A DNA stretch of 64,000 nt from Erythrobacter sp. F6033 (lineage in GTDB: Bacteria > Pseudomonadota > Alphaproteobacteria > Sphingomonadales > Sphingomonadaceae). The stretch is taken from assembly GCF_023016005.1 (NCBI RefSeq), contig NZ_JALKAZ010000001.1, positions 2,356,001 to 2,420,000 on the forward strand. The letters run 5' to 3'. The notes beneath the pieces were generated by a model. That model had not been told where the DNA came from, did no database searches, and saw only the letters and a program-made list of their open reading frames with translations. This document shows, piece after piece, positions 38,801 through 46,270 of the stretch. The translations under genes were made by a program, and so were the position numbers. The first letter of the stretch is position 1; each line of letters starts with the position of its first letter.

Positions 38801-41800
38801 CAATAGTGTAGACGATGGTATCCGTACCGTTGAAATCTGGATTTGGCGTGTAGACCAATGTGCCATCGGCATTAATTGTGACCGTGCCATTGCCCGCTTT
38901 GGCCTCAATTGCCGTCAGATCATCTCCGTCTGGATCGACATCGTTGGCCAGCACAGGAATATTGACAGGGGTGTCTTCGTCAGTGGTTGCCGTATCATTG
39001 CTAGCGACAGGCGCGGGGTTGCTGACATCCCAATTGAATGTCTGGGAAACGGTGCCGCCTCGCCCATCGTCAGCCGTCACGGTAATGCTGTAGCTGCCAC
39101 CGTTCACCTGGCTCGCGCTGTTATCAATTGTTCCAGTGATAACGCCCGTATCAGGATCAATCGTCAGACCCGCAGGCAGGCCGTTCGCCGTAAAGCTGAG
39201 CGCATCGCCGTCCGGATCGGCAAAGCCGCCTGCGACGGGAAGATTGATATCTTGGGCGTCAAGATTGGTCTGATCGCCAATCGATCCGCTTGTGACAGGT
39301 ATGTCATTGATGTCGTTGACCACCACGGTGACCGTCGCAATCGACGTACCGCCATTGCCATCCGAAATCTCGTAAGTGATCGTGTCCGTGCCGTTGAAGC
39401 CCGGATTTGGCGTGTAGGTAACTGTGCCATCAGCGTTGATGGCCGTGGTCCCGTTTTGCGCATCAGCCGAAGTCACCGTCAGCGGATCGCCGTCCGGATC
39501 ACTGTCATTGCCAAGCACATCGATGGTGACCGCCACGTCCTCATCGGTAGAGGCGTTATCGTTCACCGCCTCTGGCGCAGGGTTCGCGACATTGAATGTG
39601 ATTGTCTCTGTGGTGGTGCCGCCATTGCCATCATCAACAGTGATGGTCGCGGTATAGACACCGCCACCCGTTTGGCTGGCATCAGGCGTGATCGTGCCAG
39701 AGATGACGCCTGTATCGGGATCAATCGTCAGGCCCGGCGGCAGATCAGTCGCGCTAAAGGTAAGCGTGTCTCCGTCGACGTCGCTGAATGCACCCGCAAC
39801 CGGCACAGAGACTGTCTCACTATCGACCGCATCGACTGGTGGGATCTGAACTGAATCCGGATCATCGTTGACCGGATTCACCGTAACCGTGACGGTCGCC
39901 TCAGACGTGCCGCCTTCGCCATCGCTGATCCTGTAGCTGATCGTAGCCGTTCCACTGAAATTCGCGGGCGGCGTATAGCTGATCTGATTACCAACCAACG
40001 TTGCCTGCCCGACAGAGGCAAATGCCGAAATCAGAGTGATAACATCACCATCAGGATCGCTGTCATTCGGCAGTACGTCTATGATAATAGGCGTATCTTC
40101 ATCGGTGCTGGCGGTATCATCAGCGGCGACAGGGGCAGGGTTGGTGACAGTCCAGGTGAAGTCCTGATCCACAGACAGACCGCCCGGATCAGATGCAGTG
40201 ACCACCACATTATAGACGCCGCCGGTGCCGCCCTGGCTGGCTGAATTATCGATTGTTCCAGTGATCTCACCGGTCATCGCATTGATTGTGAGACCTGTTG
40301 GAAGGCCGGTCGCGCTAAATGTAAGTGCGCCGCCTTCGGGGTCCGAGAACGCTCCAGAGACATCGACTGAAACACCGCTATCGGCATCAACATTTGTTTG
40401 CGGCGGAAGCGCGCCCGCGACAGGCGCGTCATCGACAGGCACAACATTGATGGTCGAAATTGCCGTGTTGGAATCCGATTGCCCATCGTTCACCGTGACT
40501 TCGATGGTGCGCGGCGTCGTGTCTGGAGTATCGCTGGTATTGTTGAATTCTATGGCTTGAATAGCAGCAGCGTAATCCGCCTCGCTCGCCGATCCGGTCA
40601 GCGTGATTTCAGTGCCATTGTTGGTATATGTTATGCCGCCGGGGAGTGTCCCGGTGGCCGCGTTGGAGCCATTCACCAGCAGCTCGTCACCGGGCATCGC
40701 GTTGGTCAGAGTGATGCGGCCTGATTCCATATTTACATCGTCAGTATCCGACACAAATGCATCGGTATCAGCGATGGAAATAGGCGGACCGTTTTCCGTA
40801 AATGTGTCTTCGAAGCTGGTGTCACGCTCAATCGTGAAAATCTGGAAATCGTCGAAGATCGGCGGCGCGCCAGATGCATCGTAGATATATACGCGGACCT
40901 GATAATTGGTGCCGGGCTGCAGCGTGAAATCATCCGCGATATCGTTGACGGTCGGATCGTAAACCGGCCCTCCAGCCTGTGTCGCCTCGAAATCGCGCGT
41001 CAGGACAGTCGAGGTGGCAAAGTTGTCCGTCGAGATTTCAACTGCGATTTTGTACGTGCCGCTGGCATCCCAATCGGCGTTATATAGACCTGAAATGACC
41101 GTATCTGGAGAGATATCGCCGGCAGTGGTGAAACGGTATTCGAAATAATCATCGGCAGCTTTCGCCGCTTCAAAAGTCGCCTCATCCGCACCCGATACGA
41201 CCACGCGAGTATTGCTGTAACTGGCGGAAATACCGGGGCCGACAATCTCTGGCTCGCCGCTCGCAACAGTGCCATTGTCAAACCGCCCGGCATTTGTCGT
41301 GTTGGCCGGATTGTTGTGCTCCCAACCGACCGCAGTCCCTTCGGACTCCGGACCATTCAGATCAACAAAGGGCGGAATAATCACTTCGGCGACATTGATC
41401 GTCAAAGTGGCCGTATCTGTGCCGCCCTGCCCATCGCTGATCGTGTAAGTTACGGTCGCTGGTCCGGTGAAACCATCATTGGCTACAAAGTTGATCGAGC
41501 CGTCCGGATTGATCGTGACCGTGCCGTCAGGCGAAGTCGCCGATGTGACAGACAGTGTGCCGCCATCGGGATCGCTGTCATTGGCCAGAACATTCACGTT
41601 AACCGGCGTTGTTCCATCGGTGGATGCGGTGTCATCGACCGCGACGGGAGGGTCGTTTTGCTCGGTTACGAACAGATTGACGGTCGCCGTACTCGTGCCG
41701 CCTTCACCATCGCTGATAGTGTAGGTTATGACCTCGGGCCCGCTGTAATCGGCATTCGGCGTATATGTGATCGTGCCGTCTGCGTTGATGACTACGCTGC

Positions 41801-44705
41801 CATTCGGCGCAGTGGCCGAAACGACGCGGATATCGTCGCCATCGGGGTCTTGGTCATTGGCCAAGACATCAAACGTGATCGGCGTGTCTTCGAGAGTAGA
41901 GCCGCCGTCATTGTTGGCCTGAGGCGCAGGATTGGTGACAGTCCAGCTGAAATTCTGGGTCGCTGTTAGACCGCCAGTATCAGTAGCAGTCACAGAGACA
42001 TTATACACTCCGCCAGAGCCGCCCTGGCTAGCTGAGTTATCGATAGTGCCCGTTATAAAACCGGTGCTTGGGTCAATTGATAAGCCTGGCGGCAAGCCAG
42101 TTGCCGTGAAGGTCAATCCGTTTGGGTCTTCAACATCGCTGAAGCCGCTGGCCGCGTTTACGAAAATGCCCTGTTGCGCGTCGACATGAGCCTGCGGAGG
42201 CAAATTGCCATTGGTCGTTGGGTTATCGTTAACCGCATCGATGACAATCGGAACGGTGGCAGTAGAGGTCCCGCCGCGCCCGTCGCTGATCGTGTATGTG
42301 ATCGTGTCGGTACCGCTGAACTCGGCATTTGGTGTGTAATCCAAAGTACCATCAGCGTTAATCGTGACGGTCCCATTGCTGGCATTGGCGCTGATCACGC
42401 TCAACGTGTCGCCATCCCCATCAGAATCATTCCCAAGTACGTCGAGGTTTGTAATCGACGTGTCTTCATCAATCGTCTGTTGAGGGTCATTCACCGCTGT
42501 GGGCGGATCGTTGACCTCGACGACCTTGATGGTTGAGGTCGCGACGTTCGAATTGAGCGCTGCGTTCTGGAAACTGATATTGATAGTGCGATCAGTCTCG
42601 CTGGGCCGCTCACCTGCACTCGTGAATGTGATCGCTTTTAAAGCGTTCTGATACTGTGCAGCGTTCGCCGCGCCGGTCAGAATGATCTCGGTTGCAGTCC
42701 GAGTATAGGTAATTCCGCCGTTCAAACTTCCTATCGCCGCGTCGGAGCCGTTCACCAGCAAGCTATCGCCGGTCTCAGGGTTCGTCAGCGTAACCGTAAC
42801 GCCCTCAACGGAGCCGTCGGGGTTGGTGATCCGGACGTCATTGTCCACGATCGAAACGGCAGAGCCATTCTCGACGAATGTGCCCATATAGCCGGAGCCG
42901 TTGGCGGTGCTGTTGTTATTGTCGAGATCAAGGCGCGGAATAGAAACCGTCGTGCCGCCAGTACCGAGATTAAAATCGGCATCACCATCGTGGCCAAAGA
43001 ACGCACCTGTAAACCCGGGTGCGAGATTATATTCGATTGTGAAACTGTTGGTATCGAGCCAGTTGAAGCGTGCGGCTGATGGCACCCCACTGTTTTCGTT
43101 GGCCGAGCCTGACGCAGTAACTTCACCCGGCACTGAGGTATCGAACAAAACGCGCGATCCATTGGCAGCCTGGAATGATGACAGCGTGTCAGTATCAATA
43201 ACCAGATATTCGCGGGTTTCCGGTCCTCCATTTCCATCAATATCCGCAACGGTAAAATTAATATCAATGTTGGCGGGAGCGCCCGTTGCCGTGAAAAAAA
43301 TATCCCAGCGGATCTCCGCAGTGCCCGTTCCCCCGGAGCCGTTCTTGCGCAGGAACACACCGAAATCATCACCCGATGTTCTGAATTCGACACTCTCTCC
43401 AGCAGAGATAGCAGTTATAGTTGCTCGTACGCTGATAGACTGGCCGTTAACGGTAGCGACATTCGACCAAACAGCCGAAGAACCGGCCGCTGTCAGGCGA
43501 GTATTGTCCGCCACCTGAACGCCATTTTCGTTGAATGAATCATGTCCCGTCGCAACAAGTGCGACCGGCGCGAGCAACCCTTCCCATTCACGCGCTACAA
43601 GCGACGCGGTTTCGATCACACCCAAACGATTCTCGAGGGTCCAGTCACCACCGCGAGCAATACTGCCAGTGTCATCGATTGATGCGGCGATATCGGCGCC
43701 TGTTATAAGCGCCAGATTGTCGAGCAGGCGCTGCCCGTCTTCTCCGGCGCCAGTGTCGCAACCGTAAAGAAGGATATCACCGCCTTCACCGAGTTTGGAA
43801 CCGATGGAAGCGAACGCCGATGACAGCTCACCAGTAAGCGACGCGGAGTCAATTCGGGTATCACCCAGCCAGAACATTCCGTTCTCGCCATGGCTGACAA
43901 TATGAATTGCGCCAATATCGGATTCGCCAGCAAGGGCCGACAGAACTTGATCGACACCGTCACTGTTGCCATCGATCAGGACGATCGTCCCACGACCCTC
44001 CCAGGTTTCGACAAGCTCCTGATAGTTCTCGACGCTCGTGTCGATAAATATGAAGTCATTGGCGCCGCTGGAATCCCCTATAGGCGGCGCAAGATTATCG
44101 CCGGTCAAATCAATAGGGACGCGGTCATATTGATACACATCAGCGGACTGATGCTGTTCGCCAGAAGGGGCGAACGCCAACGGGTCCAACGCGATTGCGC
44201 TTACTTCTTGGCCCTCCGCACGGCTCAGTCCTGAAACCGCAGCATTTCCGCCAAAAAGTACGGAAAAATCCTCTATGATGCCGATGGACGAGCGTTCTCC
44301 CGGCAGACCGAGTCCAAGCCCATCAGCGAGCACCTGCTCCTTGGAAACACCAGGGAAGCCCTGAACAGGCGGTTCGTCGCTATTTGCTGCGTCAGCAGCG
44401 ACGCCGTCATCACCTTCGCCGTCATCGCTTTGGCCATCATCGCGCTGAGCTGCGTGTACGAGCTCCGCATCAGCCGACGAATTATCTGACGCGTCGGGGT
44501 TGCTGCCCACAACAACGCTGCGCGAAACATCAAACGCACCCAAGGCCAGTGGAGAAATCGCCGAATGCTCGAACGAAAACGTTTCTTGCAGTGGAGCACT
44601 TTGCGCCAAATCAGCCGATGCAGCGGTAACCACCGCCGCCCCATCAAACATCATTCGCGGTTCGAGCGGGATCAAATGAATTTTAAGGGGCTTCTTTTCC
44701 AGCAT
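29817..44705 (-). CDS. Giant cadherin/Ig-repeat surface protein with LEPR box and DUF4347-type domain
   Basis: A 4962-residue protein with no classical signal peptide. Residues 14-23 (LEPRMMFDGA) form the LEPR box common to giant surface proteins of Gram-negatives. An acidic linker leads to a DUF4347-type domain (about 216-372) with IHIVSHGENG (H272) and ILLYGCDTG (C316). Residues about 375-730 hold beta-sandwich sequence. From about 730 to 4703 I count roughly 25 cadherin-like units (DEDTPVxxxVLxNDSDPDGD...GTDTITYxISDGxGGT) and 14 putative-Ig units (FSDxDGDxLTFSAxGLPxGLSID...TGxIxGT), many with Ca-binding DxDxDGD runs. A distinct 259-residue tail ends in an acidic, Ala-rich helix. No RTX nonapeptides are seen. 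It is first in an operon with its probable exporter. A role in adhesion or surface coating is inferred. A weak GGTGGG Shine-Dalgarno lies upstream. Confidence 0.9.
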   Translation of the reverse strand: MLEKKPLKIHLIPLEPRMMFDGAAVVTAASADLAQSAPLQETFSFEHSAISPLALGAFDVSRSVVVGSNPDASDNSSADAELVHAAQRDDGQSDDGEGDDGVAADAANSDEPPVQGFPGVSKEQVLADGLGLGLPGERSSIGIIEDFSVLFGGNAAVSGLSRAEGQEVSAIALDPLAFAPSGEQHQSADVYQYDRVPIDLTGDNLAPPIGDSSGANDFIFIDTSVENYQELVETWEGRGTIVLIDGNSDGVDQVLSALAGESDIGAIHIVSHGENGMFWLGDTRIDSASLTGELSSAFASIGSKLGEGGDILLYGCDTGAGEDGQRLLDNLALITGADIAASIDDTGSIARGGDWTLENRLGVIETASLVAREWEGLLAPVALVATGHDSFNENGVQVADNTRLTAAGSSAVWSNVATVNGQSISVRATITAISAGESVEFRTSGDDFGVFLRKNGSGGTGTAEIRWDIFFTATGAPANIDINFTVADIDGNGGPETREYLVIDTDTLSSFQAANGSRVLFDTSVPGEVTASGSANENSGVPSAARFNWLDTNSFTIEYNLAPGFTGAFFGHDGDADFNLGTGGTTVSIPRLDLDNNNSTANGSGYMGTFVENGSAVSIVDNDVRITNPDGSVEGVTVTLTNPETGDSLLVNGSDAAIGSLNGGITYTRTATEIILTGAANAAQYQNALKAITFTSAGERPSETDRTINISFQNAALNSNVATSTIKVVEVNDPPTAVNDPQQTIDEDTSITNLDVLGNDSDGDGDTLSVISANASNGTVTINADGTLDYTPNAEFSGTDTITYTISDGRGGTSTATVPIVIDAVNDNPTTNGNLPPQAHVDAQQGIFVNAASGFSDVEDPNGLTFTATGLPPGLSIDPSTGFITGTIDNSASQGGSGGVYNVSVTATDTGGLTATQNFSWTVTNPAPQANNDGGSTLEDTPITFDVLANDQDPDGDDIRVVSATAPNGSVVINADGTITYTPNADYSGPEVITYTISDGEGGTSTATVNLFVTEQNDPPVAVDDTASTDGTTPVNVNVLANDSDPDGGTLSVTSATSPDGTVTINPDGSINFVANDGFTGPATVTYTISDGQGGTDTATLTINVAEVIIPPFVDLNGPESEGTAVGWEHNNPANTTNAGRFDNGTVASGEPEIVGPGISASYSNTRVVVSGADEATFEAAKAADDYFEYRFTTAGDISPDTVISGLYNADWDASGTYKIAVEISTDNFATSTVLTRDFEATQAGGPVYDPTVNDIADDFTLQPGTNYQVRVYIYDASGAPPIFDDFQIFTIERDTSFEDTFTENGPPISIADTDAFVSDTDDVNMESGRITLTNAMPGDELLVNGSNAATGTLPGGITYTNNGTEITLTGSASEADYAAAIQAIEFNNTSDTPDTTPRTIEVTVNDGQSDSNTAISTINVVPVDDAPVAGALPPQTNVDADSGVSVDVSGAFSDPEGGALTFSATGLPTGLTINAMTGEITGTIDNSASQGGTGGVYNVVVTASDPGGLSVDQDFTWTVTNPAPVAADDTASTDEDTPIIIDVLPNDSDPDGDVITLISAFASVGQATLVGNQISYTPPANFSGTATISYRISDGEGGTSEATVTVTVNPVNDDPDSVQIPPVDAVDSETVSVPVAGAFSDVDGDTLTFSATDLPPGLTIDPDTGVISGTITPDASQTGGGVYTATITVDDGNGGTTTETITFNVANPAPEAVNDNASTDEDVAVTIDVLGNDSDPDGDPLTVTSADAQNGTTAINADGTVTYTPNPGFNGTDTITYEISDGNGGTSIATVTVVVNDINDIPVTSGSIGDQTNLDAQDINLPVAGGFADPDGDALSFTANGLPAGLTIDPDTGVITGTIDNSASQVNGGSYSITVTADDGRGGTVSQTFNWDVSNPAPVASNDTATTDEDTPVNIPVLANDVDPDGDDLTAIEAKAGNGTVTINADGTLVYTPNPDFNGTDTIVYTIDDGEGGVSSASVDVTVTPVNDGPTTVGLPNQNGEDSQVVSIPTASAFNDVDGDVLTFSAEGLPPALSIDPDTGVISGTLASDSSQNGPFVVTVTATDPSGEEVSTTFVYSVQNIPPIAQNDAATTPEDTPVTVAVLANDSDPDGDPLTITSASADNGSVVVNADGTVTFTPNDDFNGDATVTYTVSDGQGGIATATLVVTVTAENDAPVAVDIPDVTNEDNQSVSIATESFFSDIDGDDLTITAAGLPPGLSIDPATGIISGTLDIDASQGSPYTVTLTADDGNGGTVSQDFVWTVTNPAPTAVNDNASVDEDSSVNVDVLGNDNDPDGDPLTVTSASAPNGTVVIEADGTLTYTPNPDFNGEDTVTYTIDDGNGGVSTAAVIVTVNPINDDPVAVDDAVTTDEDTPVTIGVLGNDSDVDGNDLTVTTAASPDGTVTINPDGTLEFTPNPNFNGTTTISYEISDGNGGTDTATVTVTVNPINDPPVANPDAATTDEDTPVNVPLIANDTDADGDALTVTAATAANGTVVINPDGSVDYTPNPDFNGTDTITYTISDGNGGFSTSTATITVNPVNDDPVAAPIAPQTNDDSTPVTLDVSGNFSDVDGDDLTFSATGLPPGLSIDADGNVTGTLDPDASQGGPAGDGVYSVTVTADDGNGGTVDTTFIWTVNNPPPEAVDDTAATDEDTPVNIPVLANDSDPDGDPLTVTAADAGNGTVVIEADGTVTYTPNPNFNGTDTITYTISDGNGGTSTATVTITVDPVNDDPVATPIAPQDNIDSANVSLPTAGNFSDLDGDTLTFSASGLPAGLSIDPATGEITGTIAVDASQGGTGGVYNVTVTADDGNGGTVSTTFAWTVTNPPPVAVDDSAATDEDTRVNIPVLANDSDPDGDPLTVTSATAPNGTVVIEADGTVTYTPNADFNGTDTITYTISDGNGGTSTATVTVTVDPVNDDPVVGTPLPNLANVDSAAVNVPVAGNFSDLDGDTLTFSASGLPAGLSIDANGNISGTIDPSASQGGPAGDGIYTVSVTADDGNGGTVTTSFAWTVTNPPPVAADDAASTNEDTPVNIPVLANDSDPDGDPLTVTSATAPNGSVVIEADGTVTYTPNPDFNGTDTITYQISDGEGGTSTASVTVTVNPVNDDPVADPQLTNQTDQDADVISLDVSGNFDDVDGDALTFTATGLPAGLSIDANGLITGTLDPSASQGGPNSNGLYTVTITADDGNGGTVTSTFVWTVGNPGPSAAPDTASTNEDAPVTVNVLTNDSDPDGDTLTVIAADAANGSVLINADGTVTYTPDPNFNGTDTVIYTVSDGEGGTATSTVTIAVNPLNDAPETVGLPDLTDGNNEVINVPLASAFSDAENDALTFSAVGLPAGLSIDPATGEVTGTTDATASTGGPLGDGVYTVTVTVSDGNGGTVDTTFTWTINNQPPTAVNDSYTGTEDTPQVLDVLTNDIDPDGNATTPIVIIDAQATNGTAVVNPDGTITFTPDQDFNGTATVTYTIEDANGDPATAIATIVIAPENDAPDAATLPNRDDADGDAITIDAGALFSDPEGDTLSFSATNLPAGLSIDPVTGQVTGTIDADASQVNGGVYQTTITADDGNGGTTDVTFVWTVTNPGPTATDDTASTTEDTPIPAIDVLGNDVDPDGDDLTVVSASAPNGTVVINPDGTLEYTPDANFNGTDTITYQVDDGQGGTSTAIVTVTVGAENDVPTAPALPAIGNDDADVIALDLSPGFADSDGDLLTFTATGLPTGLSIDAAGNVTGTIDPAASQGGPNGDGIYQVTVTADDGNGGMVDTTFTWTISNPAPLAVNDNATTDEDTPVNIPVLANDSDPDGDPLTVTQASAGNGTVVIEADGTVTYTPDADFNGTDTITYEISDGNGGTSTATVTVTVGPVNDDPVVTPLPSRDNVDSAAVSVPTSGNFSDVDGDTLAFDATGLPAGLTIDPSTGVISGTIDPAASQGGVLGDGVYSVTVTADDGNGGTVSTTFAWTVTNPPPVAVDDTASTTEDTSINIDVLANDSDPDGDTISVVSASAANGTVTILPDGTIDYTPDANFNGTDTITYQISDGNGGTATATVTVTVDPANDPPVAVDDSATTDEDAPVTIPLLGNDSDVDGDTLTVTDATAPNGSVTINADGTVTYTPDPDFNGTDTITYTIDDGNGGTDTATITVIIAPVNDPPVATPDTATTDEDTPVTIPVLGNDIDVDGDPLTVTDATSPDGTVTINPDGTITFAPNPDFNGPTTITYTIDDGMGGTATTTVTVNVAPVNDPPVAVNDNATTPEDTPVTVPILANDSDADGDALTVTDATAPNGTVVINPDGTVTYTPDPNFNGTDVITYTVSDGMGGTDTATLTITVDPVNDVPVAIDDSAAGTEDQPLTIPVLANDSDPDGDPLTITEATSPNGTVTINPDGTITFVPDPNFNGPTTITYTIDDGNGGTATATVDVTIAAVNDPPVGEPDPATTDEDTPITIPVLANDNDVDGDPLTVVSANAPNGMVTINPDGTITYTPNPDFNGTDTITYQISDGMGGFDTVTSTVTVNPVNDPPVAVDDITSVLEDSQVTIPVLVNDTDADGDPLTVTDASANSGTVTINPDGTITYVPNPDFFGTDTITYTISDGNGGTSTATVTVEVINTNEAPVDEPEAVQVIGGTDTIINVLDNASDPDGDPLEVIFASVDAGTVIINPDGTLTYSAPPGFFGEATIRYIISDGEGGFVESFVTITVVEASADLNFLLGDEPAPGIPDAYLVDRVLDQTDSFISTPLIILDTVNDFRSLGGTGSLNVDMPLLNAVNNLRSLNGIGGFDPSGHPIDDVVAHIDHIRDLRFGVDRLFDPRFGDFQVESLTGFSVRQLDTGNDQVMIESIVRDRVVYVEMRDIGSDEAPRIIEYQLLTRDGTPLPDWIRMDARGLAIIERPVDADTLRLIVRALREDGEVIEIPVVIQGATGEIQLDEAATETAMKAEKLETMMAQASAEADDEASKLLAAFS
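30597..42515 (-). repeat. Coding tandem repeats of the giant adhesin
   Basis: About 12 kb of coding sequence is built of repeating units of roughly 270-300 bases encoding cadherin-like and putative-Ig modules. Some neighbouring units are close at the DNA level (for example around 35,400-36,800), which indicates recent duplication and a risk of assembly collapse. Module order changes along the protein: alternating cadherin/Ig in the N-terminal two thirds, then almost purely cadherin-like repeats toward the C terminus. Confidence 0.85.
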
Positions 44706-45256
44706 TCGCGACCGATCCCACCTGATTTTTAGCTAAGGGTCAATTAAGTACGTGGAGCTAAAACCCTTTGCCAACAAACTACAAATTGCGACATCTTGAG
44801 CAAATGATCTCTCGACCGCATACAAAATGCTATAACTAAACCCCTTAACAGACATCGCCCGGTCGTTTTTTTAGAACGCCTCGCCCACGTCTTGAGTAAT
44901 TTGCAACAATGTATTGATCTTGGAGAGAAACATTTCCAAAGCCACTGCTTTTAGTCTGTACGTTAGGTAAATGCCGCAAACTCCGGCAACCGAGAGCGGG
45001 ATGAAGAACGTTGCAGCTTATGGAATTCAATCACCAAATGAGCCGAAGAACCTGAGGCATTTCTGGCGCGGCCAACGCAGAAAAACACACGTACAGAGGC
45101 GCATTTGATCGCATAGGTACGCGTTGCCCCCCCTACCAATAGATGCAGAGAGATTTGAGGGAGCCCTTAGCCCGCTAGCGACAATGCCTATCGGCGAGAG
45201 GCTCGGCATGGGTAGCCTTCAGGTGCTCAATTTTGTCAAACTTAGGTCTGAAAATA
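44706..45256. other. Upstream region of the giant adhesin gene
   Basis: About 550 AT-richer bases between the adhesin start and the integrase remnant. No convincing gene is present on either strand. It should hold the promoter of the adhesin/exporter operon. Confidence 0.5.
44745..44774 (-). promoter_or_regulatory. Possible promoter of the adhesin/exporter operon
   Basis: On the minus strand TTGGCA (44769-44774) and TACTTA (44745-44750) are separated by 18 bases, about 40 bases upstream of the adhesin start. The match to a sigma-70-like promoter is only fair. Confidence 0.25.
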
Positions 45257-45316
45257 GGGCGCAAATCCGATATCGCACGAAATGCGGCGCACCGCCTGCT
45301 TCCTATATGCTTCCAG
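45257..45316 (+). repeat. Direct repeat, left copy (integrase upstream region)
   Basis: A 60-base sequence that recurs at 62471-62530 with six mismatches. Its right end is TGCTTCCTATATGCTTCC (45297-45314), which is itself two TGCTTCC units. The same motif lies upstream of the intact integrase (62771-62788). It is probably an integrase arm-type binding site, by position. Confidence 0.7.
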
Positions 45317-45355
45317 ATCGAGCCTCCAAACCGGCACTGGTAACGGGAGGTCAAA

Positions 45356-46027
45356 TTGGCAAAACTCACGAAACGGCAAATCGAAGCTCTAGAACCAACC
45401 GAGAAAGACTTTTTTCGTCTGGGACACTGAGTTGTCAGGTCTAGGTATCCGTTTGCTTCCAACAGGCCGCAAGCAGTTTGTCTTGCAGTACCGTTTTGGG
45501 AAGAATTCTAAACGGATGAGGCTGGGGTGGTTCGGTGCACTCACCCGCAAGATCAAGCCCGCTGACTGGCACTCGAAGCGCTGGTCAAAATCAGGCGCGA
45601 TGTAGAGCCGCAGGTAGAGAAACACGAGCGCAGAGAAACCGTGACCGTCAATGAGCTCGCCAAGTGCTTCGACGAAGAGCGCATCACAGTCCGACTGAAG
45701 GCCAGCACGGCGAAGGAGTATCGCCGCAACCTTGAGCTTTTCATCCTCCCGGCGATTGGGCGTCTGCGCGTAATCGATGTGACCCTCGCTGATATCGCCA
45801 AGTACCATCACAACTGGCGCCACCGTCCCTACCAAGCCAATCGGAACATCGAGATTATCTCGAAGATGTTCAACCTAGCTGAGCTCTGGGGCCTTCGGTC
45901 CGACGGCACGAACCCGCACAAACACATCAAGAAGTATCCGGAGAAGAAACGAGAACGCTACTTCTCTGCCGCCGAGCTTCAAGCCATCGGTCGAGTCCTC
46001 GGAGAGATGGAGGAAGAGCGCATCGAT
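45356..46027 (+). pseudogene. Decayed tyrosine integrase (P4 type)
   Basis: Closely similar to the intact integrase at 62830-63993, including the upstream GGGAGGTCAAA Shine-Dalgarno. The ATG has become TTG, one extra T in a T-run near 45410 shifts the frame and brings an early stop, and a net two-base insertion near 45570 restores the frame. From 45641 to 46027 the original frame is open and matches residues 96-223 of the intact protein (KASTAKEYRRNL, FNLAELWGL). Homology then stops just before the catalytic domain, so no R-H-R-Y residues remain. It cannot be active. It marks an old integration event next to the adhesin locus. Confidence 0.88.
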
Positions 46028-46270
46028 CAGCAGTTGAGGAAGGACAACTAATGCCAGTTGGTCCCGTTCAAATACTGGGATGATTAGGAAGGCCGCTATG
46101 TGCCCCAATATCGGCTATTCAAACGACCTTTCCCTCCCTGAAAAGCAGGTATTCCCCGAGGCGGCATCGTCAATGCAACTGCACTGTAAAATCCAAATAG
46201 GTAAACCAGTAATCCGGCGTTTGGATTATCCTTTTAAGTTCCGTTTTTGAGCAAATAATGAGGCGCAACC

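Noticed and set aside
41400..42500. Separate genes from apparent plus-strand open frames such as 41316-41969
   Set aside because: These lie fully inside the adhesin repeats and read as antisense of cadherin-like units.
30597..42515. Possible CRISPR or non-coding satellite because of dense periodic repeats
   Set aside because: The period is about 270-300 bases, units diverge with coding-type substitutions, and one frame is open throughout.
30840..43518. Many plus-strand frames rich in Ser/Val/Thr opposite the adhesin
   Set aside because: They mirror the repeat structure of the minus-strand gene and have no independent starts or domains.
29817..44705. RTX adhesin of the LapA type
   Set aside because: No GGxGxDxLx nonapeptides, no recognisable retention module with a LapG site, and no LapB/LapG/LapD genes nearby.
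45020..45256. tRNA-Met fragment expected at the left end of the bracketed segment
   Set aside because: I compared this stretch with the 62594-62638 sequence and found no match, so the island boundary at this side is not proven.
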